A stretch of 39,740 nt of DNA from an uncultured Monoglobus sp. GTDB taxonomy: Bacteria; Bacillota; Clostridia; Monoglobales; Monoglobaceae. Positions 1 through 7,589 of this stretch are shown here, piece after piece. A model generated the notes under the pieces. It worked only from the letters and a program-made list of their open reading frames with translations. It was not told the DNA's origin and searched no databases. The translations under genes were made by a program, and so were the position numbers. The DNA lies in assembly GCA_947628795.1 (NCBI GenBank), contig CANRBF010000016.1, positions 1-39,740 on the forward strand, in the 5' to 3' direction. The stretch's first letter is position 1. Every line of letters starts with the position of its first letter.

Positions 1-103
1 ACCCAGCTTTTATCATCGGCAAAGGATGCTGCCGTGCTGTTTTGCTCAACATAAACGCTCGTCTAATTTTATCAAAAATAATTAACAAAAGGAGCAATGT
101 ATA

Positions 104-706
104 ATGAATTACGGTTATATCAGAGTGAGTTCTGATAAACAAACAGTTGAAAATCAAAGGTTTGAAATCAAAAATTTTGCTGAAAGTCACAATTTTAAAA
201 TCGACGGCTGGATTGAGGAAACCATAAGTGGTACAAAGAATTATGATAAGCGTGAATTGGGTAAGCTGCTTAAAAAAGTGAAAAAAGATGATTTAATAAT
301 TTGTGCCGAACTTTCCAGATTAGGACGTAATCTTTTTATGATTATGGAAATCTTGAGTTTATGTATGAAAAAAGAGTGTCGCGTATGGACTATAAAAGAT
401 AATTATCGATTGGGAGATGATATACAAAGTAAAGTTTTGGCATTTGCATTTGGATTATCGGCCGAAATCGAACGAAATTTAATAAGTCAACGCACAAAAG
501 AAGCCCTTGCGCGTAAACGAGCAGAAGGGGTTATTTTAGGTCGTCCCAAGGGAAGAAAATCGGATAAAGTCAAGTTATCCGGTCAAGAAGAAGTTATAAG
601 AACCTTGTTGGAAAGAAAAGTTCCAAAAACAGAAATTGCACGTATTTTTGGTGTTAATCGAATGACGGTTTATAATTTTATAAAAAATCGTATGAATAAC
701 GTTTAA
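104..706 (+). CDS. Serine recombinase (resolvase/invertase family)
   Basis: A 200-residue small serine recombinase that would cut and rejoin DNA at a specific site through a 5'-phosphoserine link. The N-terminal catalytic domain (about 1-135) opens with GYIRVSS, so Ser9 is the likely nucleophile. It also has SRLGRN and the ERNLISQRTKEALARKRAEG helix typical of Hin and Tn3 resolvases. After the GRPKG linker, the C-terminus (about 165-195) holds a helix-turn-helix (EIARIFGVNRMTVYNFI). GGAG at 91-94 lies 9 nt before the ATG. The gene is AT-rich (16 G+C in the 60 bases 241-300), unlike the genes to its right, which suggests transfer. No transposase or inverted-repeat ends are visible, so whether it is an invertase, a resolvase or a mobile-element remnant is open. 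Confidence 0.93.
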   Translation: MNYGYIRVSSDKQTVENQRFEIKNFAESHNFKIDGWIEETISGTKNYDKRELGKLLKKVKKDDLIICAELSRLGRNLFMIMEILSLCMKKECRVWTIKDNYRLGDDIQSKVLAFAFGLSAEIERNLISQRTKEALARKRAEGVILGRPKGRKSDKVKLSGQEEVIRTLLERKVPKTEIARIFGVNRMTVYNFIKNRMNNV

Positions 707-714
707 AAGTTAAA

Positions 715-744
715 CCAAGACCACCGGCCAGCCGGTGGTCTTGG
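715..744. terminator. 13-bp perfect inverted repeat, probable terminator
   Basis: CCAAGACCACCGG (715-727) and CCGGTGGTCTTGG (732-744) form a perfect 13-bp stem with a CCAG loop, just after the recombinase stop codon. There is no T-run on the plus side. On the minus strand the stem is followed by a T-rich stretch, so it could back up the tRNA operon terminator next to it as well as end the recombinase transcript. Confidence 0.6.
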
Positions 745-761
745 CACTGAATATCATATCC

Positions 762-807
762 AAAACAAAAATCCGAACCCGTCTCCCATGAGAGAAAAGT
801 TCGGATT
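762..807 (-). terminator. Rho-independent terminator of the tRNA operon
   Basis: On the minus strand a 9-bp stem, AATCCGAAC (770-778) against GTTCGGATT (799-807), is followed directly by TTTTTGTTTT. It lies 9 bases past the CCA end of tRNA-Lys, where the operon should end. Confidence 0.85.
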
Positions 808-816
808 AGATTTTTG

Positions 817-892
817 TGGTGATCCATCGGGGAGTCGAACCCCGGACACCTTGATTAAAAGTCAAGTGCTCTGCCAACTGAGCTAATGGATC
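817..892 (-). tRNA. tRNA-Lys (UUU)
   Basis: The minus strand folds as a full cloverleaf. Acceptor GATCCAT pairs with ATGGATC, the anticodon loop is CTTTTAA (anticodon TTT), the T loop is GTTCGAC, the discriminator is A, and the 3' CCA is encoded. Last gene of the five-tRNA operon. Confidence 0.97.
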
Positions 893-900
893 ATATAATG

Positions 901-975
901 TGGCTGGGCCGGCAGGATTCGAACCTACGCATGCAGCAGTCAAAGTGCTGTGTCTTACCGCTTGACGACGGCCCA
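901..975 (-). tRNA. tRNA-Gln (UUG)
   Basis: Minus-strand cloverleaf with acceptor TGGGCCG/CGGCCCA, anticodon arm CAGCA-CTTTGAC-TGCTG (anticodon TTG), T loop GTTCGAA, discriminator G and encoded CCA. The first acceptor base is T on the sense strand (U1), a normal feature of bacterial tRNA-Gln. Confidence 0.97.
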
Positions 976-985
976 GTATAAATTG

Positions 986-1062
986 TGGGGTGGGTAAAGG
1001 GAATTGAACCCTTGACCTCCAGAGCCACAATCTGGCGCTCTAGCCAACTGAGCTATACCCAC
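986..1062 (-). tRNA. tRNA-His (GUG)
   Basis: Minus-strand cloverleaf with acceptor GTGGGTA/TACCCAC, anticodon arm CCAGA-TTGTGGC-TCTGG (anticodon GTG) and encoded CCA. The discriminator is C and the base before position 1 (1063) encodes G, giving the G-1:C73 pair specific to histidine tRNA. Confidence 0.97.
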
Positions 1063-1108
1063 CATGTCTAGGAACCGAATAGAACCCCGGCCTTTTAAAC
1101 AAAAAAAC

Positions 1109-1185
<77 letters not shown>

Positions 1186-1202
1186 ACGACAGCATAATAA
1201 AA

Positions 1203-1231
1203 GTTATAACCGGCTGTGATGCGGTTATAAC
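1203..1231 (-). terminator. Hairpin between tRNA-Gly and tRNA-Arg
   Basis: GTTATAACCG (1203-1212) and CGGTTATAAC (1222-1231) form a perfect 10-bp stem with a 9-nt loop. On the minus strand it is followed by TTTTATTATG. It could be a weak attenuator separating tRNA-Gly from the four downstream tRNAs, or an RNase processing site. No second promoter is clear after it. Confidence 0.5.
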
Positions 1232-1233
1232 AG

Positions 1234-1307
1234 TGGAGCGGGTGATGGGAATCGAACCCACGCAATCAGCTTGGAAGGCTGAGATTCTACCATTGAACTA
1301 CACCCGC
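1234..1307 (-). tRNA. tRNA-Gly (UCC)
   Basis: Minus-strand cloverleaf with acceptor GCGGGTG/CACCCGC, anticodon loop CTTCCAA (anticodon TCC), T loop GTTCGAT, discriminator T and encoded CCA. First gene of the operon, about 30 bases from its promoter. Confidence 0.97.
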
Positions 1308-1337
1308 GTATAGATCCTCCGCATTTGCGACTTTAAC

Positions 1338-1366
1338 AGTATAGCAATTCTTGGGCTGTTTGTCAA
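1338..1366 (-). promoter_or_regulatory. Sigma-A promoter of the tRNA operon
   Basis: On the minus strand TTGACA (1361-1366) and TATACT (1338-1343) are separated by exactly 17 bases, just upstream of tRNA-Gly. Confidence 0.92.
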
Positions 1367-1491
1367 GACTTTTTTTAAAATTTTTTATTATATTTTTTGA
1401 GTTTGCGAAAGTGTAATAAGATCCGGCGGTATCGTTTTGCCCGATTTTCTCGGCGTCATATAATGCCGATAGGTTTTATTAAAAAAACCTT

Positions 1492-1519
1492 GTGTCACAA
1501 CGGTAATGTATGGTGACAC
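1492..1519. promoter_or_regulatory. Inverted repeat GTGTCAC-N14-GTGACAC, candidate operator
   Basis: Perfect 7-base arms at 1492-1498 and 1513-1519 have centres 21 bp apart, two helical turns. The repeat ends 4 bp before the -35 box of the following gene. This position suits a dimeric regulator, possibly the HTH protein itself. The protein is not known. Confidence 0.5.
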
Positions 1520-1523
1520 CGGA

Positions 1524-1553
1524 TTGACAACAAAACGGGATTTGTGTTATATT
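1524..1553 (+). promoter_or_regulatory. Sigma-A promoter for the HTH gene
   Basis: TTGACA (1524-1529) is followed after 18 bases by TATATT (1548-1553), or after 17 by TTATAT. The ATG follows about 35 bases later. Confidence 0.8.
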
Positions 1554-1588
1554 ATTAGGAAATACGAGAATTACGGAGCTGTTGAAAT

Positions 1589-2953
1589 ATGACGATCGGA
1601 GAGTATTTGAGACAAATTATCGCTCAAAGAGGCATAAGCGTTACACAGCTTTCAAGCGAGCTCGGTCTGAAAAGCAGAAATGTTTTGTACCGTTTGTTCG
1701 GGAACTATTACAGCGTCCAAAAGACAAGCGAGCTGATCGAGCAGATTGATAGAAAAATAGTTTTTTCGAATGCCGAGAAAGCTAAAATTGGTGAGTTTTT
1801 AAATAAAGGCATGATCAGCCGCAAGGCCGCCGAGTCTCGCGATATACTGAGCAGTATATACAGAGGCGCGGCGGGCGGTGGGTTCGGCGTTTTGATAAAC
1901 GGAAAGCGTCTGCGTTTTTCGGACGCGCTCAGGCGCGCCGCCGAAACCGAGTCGGTTGTTTTTATGTCGGGCATCAGCGACAGCAGATTGATCGGTGATA
2001 TTGACAGCTTTCTCGGCAATTCCGAAAAAACCGAGGTATTCAACTATCTGCAGTTCTCGCAGCAGTTCATGACCTGTCATGAGATAAACGCGCTACTTGT
2101 TTTAAAACCGCACAAGAATTACACGCCCTTGCTCGCGCAGCATGTAGGTTTTAGGGGCGTGTTTGTTTTGTGCAAAAACGGCGCGGAGCATTACGCTTAT
2201 AAGCTCGAGCTTTTCAGGGACGATTATATTTATCTGGAAACTCCGATATCCGTGGAGATCTACGATCACATTATCTACAAAAAAGACAAATTCAACGAGA
2301 CCTGCACGCCGATAAAGGAGCATGGGAGCCGCGTGACGGATTATATCGACATTATGAGCGACAGCGCGCTTTTTGACAGCGGCGTCACATACTACAGCGA
2401 GGGCGCGCCCTGCTTCGGCAATCTCCCTTATGATATCGTGTATGATATGTTTAAGGACATAAACTATTTCGGATTTCCCAAAGACCATCCTTATGTGCAA
2501 AAGCTCATTAACGCTTTTATCGAGCGTCAGAGGGGTTTTATGAAAAACAACGCCGCTAAAAAGCGCTATTTGTTTGATCATGAGTCCATAAAGCATATGA
2601 TGCAGACCGGCCTGTCCTTTGACCACGCCGAGCATTTCAATCCCATGACGCCCGCTCAGCTTAGAAAATTTTTTGACATTCTTATCCAAAACGCCCGGGA
2701 GATGCCGGAGAAGATATGTTTCCGCTTTACAAAGGAGCCGCTGAGGTACCCGTTCGTTTACGGAATAGACACCATGCTCTACAGCTATGTTTCGGACACG
2801 GGCTACATGGACGGATTTGTTATTAACCTTAGAAACAAGGCGATATTCGACGTGATGAACGATTTTATGCCTTATGTTTGGGATAATTACACAATATCCG
2901 AAACGGACAGCATAAAAATACTTGAGGATATGAGCGAAAAATACATAAAATAA
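1589..2953 (+). CDS. Helix-turn-helix protein of unknown function
   Basis: A 454-residue soluble protein. The first ~65 residues look like an XRE/lambda-repressor-type DNA-binding domain (ISVTQLSSELGLKSRNVLYRLF), so it probably regulates transcription. Residues 70-454 form one long region I do not recognise. It has no signal peptide, no membrane segment and no clear catalytic motif. Single cysteines and many aromatic residues suggest a compact ligand- or partner-binding fold. GGAG at 1575-1578 is 10 nt before the ATG, and a good promoter with an inverted-repeat operator lies just upstream, so autoregulation is plausible. It stands alone between the tRNA operon and a secreted-protein gene. The DNA-binding role is inferred only from the N-terminus. 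Confidence 0.8.
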   Translation: MTIGEYLRQIIAQRGISVTQLSSELGLKSRNVLYRLFGNYYSVQKTSELIEQIDRKIVFSNAEKAKIGEFLNKGMISRKAAESRDILSSIYRGAAGGGFGVLINGKRLRFSDALRRAAETESVVFMSGISDSRLIGDIDSFLGNSEKTEVFNYLQFSQQFMTCHEINALLVLKPHKNYTPLLAQHVGFRGVFVLCKNGAEHYAYKLELFRDDYIYLETPISVEIYDHIIYKKDKFNETCTPIKEHGSRVTDYIDIMSDSALFDSGVTYYSEGAPCFGNLPYDIVYDMFKDINYFGFPKDHPYVQKLINAFIERQRGFMKNNAAKKRYLFDHESIKHMMQTGLSFDHAEHFNPMTPAQLRKFFDILIQNAREMPEKICFRFTKEPLRYPFVYGIDTMLYSYVSDTGYMDGFVINLRNKAIFDVMNDFMPYVWDNYTISETDSIKILEDMSEKYIK

Positions 2954-3146
2954 AGGCGCCGAGGAGCGCCGGAAACGATAAAGCTGCGGATAATCACATT
3001 TGCTTAAGTATAGTCACGTATATAAAATCAAATCGTACGAATGCATGGCTGCATCATAAATCAAGTTTGTTTTCTTTTGTGCGCGGCTTTGAAAGTTGAG
3101 TGTTCTATATACAAAAAATTATTTATTATTATGGAGGTATATGAGA

Positions 3147-6100
3147 GTGAAAAAAAGAATTTTATTAGTGCTGTTGGTTATATCGTTATCATTGTTGATG
3201 ATGCCGACAGTGTTAGCCTCGGGAATAACGAATGTAAAATCGCCGGAAAGTATGGACGAATCAACAGCTGATCGTCCGTCTGACTATGTGGGCAGCAATA
3301 CATATATTGATAATACCAATAATATAGAACTATCTGATATAAATGATTCGCCTCGTGTCCTATTGATTGAAAATACAGATCCTTGGGATTCAACAGCCAA
3401 TCAAACAGTTTTATCCAATATCACAAAATATGATAAGGTGTCTACAGTCAATTTTTTAGATGTGGATTTATCTAATTATAATGTTATTGTATTTGCCAAT
3501 GACCAAACTTTATATGCATATGAAAATTATAAAGATATAAAAAATTATCTTGAGACCTTTGCAAGACTCGGTGGAGTTATTGTTTTTGGTGCTTGTGATA
3601 ATGGCTGGTCTGATGGGCAGCTTAATGAAAAACTGCCGGGTGGAGTTGGGAAAATGAACGTATATGCCCCATATAATTATGTTGCCGATCCTACTCATCC
3701 TATAGTGACGGGAGAATTAACAGATAATCTTGTGCTTACAGATAATGATTTATATGGAAATTTCTGTAGCCATATAGTATTCGACGAGTCTACTTTGCCA
3801 AAAGAAACTAATGTAATTTTAAGAGAAAAGGAAACAAATCTGCCTACTTTAATTGAATATCCGTTAGGCCAAGGAAAGATAATAGCATCCGGTCTGACGT
3901 GGGAGCATAATTATGTTAATGCAAATGCATTTGCCAGAAAATCTATGGATGATTTATATACTTATGCTGTCAGTATATGTAAAAATGGTTCAATTATTGA
4001 TAGCAACAGTACTTCCGACGGAGCTCCTCAAATAATATCTGCTAAAATAACATATAAAGGTACAAAATATGATTTGTTTTCTAAAGCAATTACAATAGAA
4101 AAAGACAGTAATATCAAAGCTTCTATTGAGGCGACGGTAGAGAATAACGGTTGTGAAAACGTAAAGGTTTATGTTACACAAGGAGTTGGAAAAGAGACAG
4201 ATATTACCGGCGTATGTAAGGATTTTACTCCCGGAAAAGATTTTTCTGCGGGAAAAGATATTTATATATTGGCGGTTGATGAGAAAACCGGTAAATCGAC
4301 ATCAAAAAGGACAAAGCTGAAAGTGTCATCGTCAAAAGATGGCTCTCTCGGCGCGGCAAGCGGCGTTGAAGGATTGAACTTCAAATTCGGAAAAGACGTC
4401 GGATTTACAATTCCCGATTCAGTTCCCGTTTTCGGCGGTACAGAAATAAATTGGTCTTTTGACTTTATACCCATAACGTTTGAATACGACAAGGAAGACG
4501 ATAATAAGCTGAATATAGTGATAGGCGGAAACGTCATATCGGAGGAATACGAAAAGAACGGTGTAAAACGCAAATATTTTAAAAATTTAGATTTTAAAAA
4601 GTACAAAAAAGACATCAGTCATGCCGCCAGAACACAAAGACATGATTTAAAGGATTTAAGAAAATACTTCGATAAAGATAAAGGCAAAAAGAAAAATATG
4701 AATCTTTTCGGCGGCGCAGTTTCCGGCAGCGGCAAAGGCGGTACCGGAGGTGACATAGATTTTATGGGATATGCGGAGATGAAGTATATTGACGGCCAAT
4801 GGAAATTTGTCGAGGGCGTCATTAAGCTTGACGCGGAAATAAAATATACATACGAGGGACAAATATTTATTTGGGTCGTTCCGTGTTATTACGAATTTGG
4901 CGGCGGAGTCGGCGCGGGCTTTGAGGGCAAAATGATCGATTTGAATCCTGACAGCTTTACGCCTAAATTTGAGGGGTATTTAAGCGCAAAGATACTCGCG
5001 GAAATCGGCGGCGGTATCGGAATATCGGGTGTAGCGACGGCGGGAGCAAGCGGTGAAGGCTCACTGAATTTGAAAACGGCTTTGGAAAGGAAATATATAA
5101 AATCATGGGGTGAGGGCAGCGCAAGCTTTCACGTTAAGCTTTTTGGAAAAACGGTTGCGGAAAAAGAGTTCGCGAGAGGTGATTTTCTCATTTATGAAAC
5201 CGGCAGCAATAAAGGCTTAATTAAGGATAAAAACGGCATTGAGCTGTCATCGCTTGACGAACCGTATGAGGCGATAGATATTAACTCGGTGTACGAGAAC
5301 GAATCACGCGCGTATGCTAAAAATCCCACCGAATGGCGCGGCTCCGAGCCGAAAGTAAATCTTATGACGGCGGATTACACAAATAAGGACTTGAAGCTGC
5401 TCGCCGAAAATGTCTACACCGAAAGCGCGCCGCAAATTTGCGAGATTGACGGAAAAAAGGTCATGATAACACAGTGGGATAACACCAACCGCGCGGATAT
5501 AGACCGCACGATGCTTGTATATTCCGTGTATGATGTGAAAAGCGGCACATGGTCAAAGCCTGCCGCGGTTGACGACGACGGCACTGCGGATTTCTATCCG
5601 TGCTTCAAGGACGGTTATCTCGTTTGGCAGAATTCCAAAACGACACTTTCTGATAATATGACGCTGAAGGAAATAGCGCAGACAGGCGAAATATGCGCGG
5701 CTAAGTGGAACGGCAGCGGCTTTGATAAACCGATCGCAATTACGAATAACAATTCACTTGATACACTTCCTATGGCTGCGGCAACCGAAGATGGCGCAAG
5801 CGTTGTATGGGTGACAAATACCGAGGATGATATACTCGGAATAACCGGTAAAAACAGCATAATGCGCGCAGATTTCGATGGAAAGTCATGGAGCGCGTCA
5901 AAAGTTGTAAAGAATGATCTTAACGCCATCACAAATATTACAGCCGGTACGGTCAATGATAAATTCTGCGTTGCCTATGTTGCCGATGATGATAACGATT
6001 TGAATACAATTAATGACAGAGATATACGAATTATAAACGATGCCGGTGAAACGCAGCTTACGGATAACGATATTCTCGACAGCAATCCGGTGTTTGCGGG

Positions 6101-7385
6101 TAATATGATTTACTATTACAGCGGCGGAAATATAGCGTATTCGAATATTAACGGTTCAAATACACAGACTGTATTCTCAGAAGCGAAGCCGGGACTTACG
6201 GATGCGTTTGATGTTGACAGCAAAGGCCGTAATAGAGCAATCTGGTGGACTAAGTCGGAAAACGGCGGCGCTGAGGTTTATTCGTCACTGTATACCGACG
6301 GTGCGTGGAGCGATGAGATAAAGATAACTGATGTTGGAAATATGGCGAAATATCCGAGCGGCATCTTAAATGATGACGGTTCAATGGTTGTCGCGTTTAA
6401 CAACGGAATATTAGAGAATAATGAGATTGTCAAAACTGATTTGTATACGGTTTCGGTTAATCCGTCGTATGATTTGGAGCTTACCGATGCATATATTGAC
6501 GAGGACACCATGACGGTTTACGCGACGGTGACAAACTGCGGCGAATTGACAGTTGATTTGTACAAACTGACAATTAATGACAACGGTGTAAACGCAGCAA
6601 AGACAATAATAAAGCCGCTGAAAGCGGGCGAAAGCGCCGAGATTGAAATTGTCTACAATAAGCCGAAAAGTCTGACCGAGCATGATTTTGAGGTCGCTGT
6701 TGCGACGATTTACGGCGACGAATATAATTCACAGAACAACTCGGCTATGTTATCGGTAGGTCACGCGGATATTTCGGTTGACAATGTTGACGTGAATGTG
6801 GATGAAGGCAAAATTACGGCGGATATATCCAATATAGGATATACCGACGCGCAAAACGTGACTGTACTGCTCAGAGAAAACAGTGCTGACGGCACGGTGA
6901 TTGATGAGCAGACCGTAGACGTGGGTGTGAATGAAACTAATTCTGTAGAATTTACCTTTGGCAAGTCCGCCATGAGGTTCTATGATTCCACGAAGCAGTT
7001 TTACATAACGGCGGAATACGGCGGTGAGGAAGCGTCTGTCGGCAACAACGACGGGTACGCGGTTTTCACGAGCCCGTCAGGCGCGGCGGACTATCAGACG
7101 GAGCTTTTAAGCTATGATAATATCGACGGCCAATATATGATAAATTCCGTGGCGGTAAACAATACAGATGCCGATCTGACATGCCAGATTTATACAGCCG
7201 TGTATTCCGCAGACGGTGTACTGAAGGATTGCGGAACGGTTGACGCGGCAATCGCAGCAAATGATGATACCGGTGTGGATATTTGCGTTTCGTGTGAACT
7301 CGAAAGCGGTGATACGATAAAGACATTCATGTGGAAAAACCAAGAGCCTCTGTGTAATGCGGCGGAAATGGTGATTGAGCCTTAA
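3147..7385 (+). CDS. Large secreted multidomain surface protein
   Basis: About 1412 residues. I chose the GTG at 3147 because GGAGG (3133-3137) is 9 nt away. The in-frame ATG at 3141 would leave only 3 nt. The start encodes a signal peptide (MKKRILLVLLVISLSLL, cleavage near VLA/SG). Residues ~70-275 resemble a class-I glutamine-amidotransferase-like or ThuA-like Rossmann fold (VLLIENTDPW, GGVIVFGACDNGW), probably without catalysis. Then follow an Ig-like segment (~285-375), a glycine-rich beta region (~390-710), a probable beta-propeller (~740-1090, repeated strands ending in W), two CARDB-like modules (~1095-1290) and a final Ig-like domain with TIKTFMWKN. No sortase or SLH anchor is visible. 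The role is unknown; adhesion or polysaccharide binding is inferred from the architecture. G+C rises sharply from the first kilobase to the rest. Confidence 0.8.
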   Translation: MKKRILLVLLVISLSLLMMPTVLASGITNVKSPESMDESTADRPSDYVGSNTYIDNTNNIELSDINDSPRVLLIENTDPWDSTANQTVLSNITKYDKVSTVNFLDVDLSNYNVIVFANDQTLYAYENYKDIKNYLETFARLGGVIVFGACDNGWSDGQLNEKLPGGVGKMNVYAPYNYVADPTHPIVTGELTDNLVLTDNDLYGNFCSHIVFDESTLPKETNVILREKETNLPTLIEYPLGQGKIIASGLTWEHNYVNANAFARKSMDDLYTYAVSICKNGSIIDSNSTSDGAPQIISAKITYKGTKYDLFSKAITIEKDSNIKASIEATVENNGCENVKVYVTQGVGKETDITGVCKDFTPGKDFSAGKDIYILAVDEKTGKSTSKRTKLKVSSSKDGSLGAASGVEGLNFKFGKDVGFTIPDSVPVFGGTEINWSFDFIPITFEYDKEDDNKLNIVIGGNVISEEYEKNGVKRKYFKNLDFKKYKKDISHAARTQRHDLKDLRKYFDKDKGKKKNMNLFGGAVSGSGKGGTGGDIDFMGYAEMKYIDGQWKFVEGVIKLDAEIKYTYEGQIFIWVVPCYYEFGGGVGAGFEGKMIDLNPDSFTPKFEGYLSAKILAEIGGGIGISGVATAGASGEGSLNLKTALERKYIKSWGEGSASFHVKLFGKTVAEKEFARGDFLIYETGSNKGLIKDKNGIELSSLDEPYEAIDINSVYENESRAYAKNPTEWRGSEPKVNLMTADYTNKDLKLLAENVYTESAPQICEIDGKKVMITQWDNTNRADIDRTMLVYSVYDVKSGTWSKPAAVDDDGTADFYPCFKDGYLVWQNSKTTLSDNMTLKEIAQTGEICAAKWNGSGFDKPIAITNNNSLDTLPMAAATEDGASVVWVTNTEDDILGITGKNSIMRADFDGKSWSASKVVKNDLNAITNITAGTVNDKFCVAYVADDDNDLNTINDRDIRIINDAGETQLTDNDILDSNPVFAGNMIYYYSGGNIAYSNINGSNTQTVFSEAKPGLTDAFDVDSKGRNRAIWWTKSENGGAEVYSSLYTDGAWSDEIKITDVGNMAKYPSGILNDDGSMVVAFNNGILENNEIVKTDLYTVSVNPSYDLELTDAYIDEDTMTVYATVTNCGELTVDLYKLTINDNGVNAAKTIIKPLKAGESAEIEIVYNKPKSLTEHDFEVAVATIYGDEYNSQNNSAMLSVGHADISVDNVDVNVDEGKITADISNIGYTDAQNVTVLLRENSADGTVIDEQTVDVGVNETNSVEFTFGKSAMRFYDSTKQFYITAEYGGEEASVGNNDGYAVFTSPSGAADYQTELLSYDNIDGQYMINSVAVNNTDADLTCQIYTAVYSADGVLKDCGTVDAAIAANDDTGVDICVSCELESGDTIKTFMWKNQEPLCNAAEMVIEP

Positions 7386-7479
7386 CGCTGCCGATTTGGG
7401 TGTTTTTGCGGACGGAAAAGTTAGCGTTTATGTTGAGTTCAAAGCTCTGAATGATTTATAAATGTTGTTATATTACAGA

Positions 7480-7516
7480 AAAGGCATATTGCAATTCAAG
7501 CGATATGCTTTTTCTT
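7480..7516 (+). terminator. Rho-independent terminator
   Basis: AAAGGCATAT (7480-7489) pairs with ATATGCTTTT (7503-7512, one G-T pair), followed by more T. It lies about 95 bases after the large secreted-protein gene and ends that transcript. Confidence 0.75.
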
Positions 7517-7589
7517 TAGCTTGTCAAAAAATTGTCAAAAAATTATGGATCGGCTGTCTTATGTCATGTCGGTGATGGAGCCTTTTATA

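Noticed and set aside
7521..7542. Tandem 11-base repeat TTGTCAAAAAA.
   Set aside because: Only two copies in AT-rich DNA between convergent genes, with no promoter partner or wider pattern.
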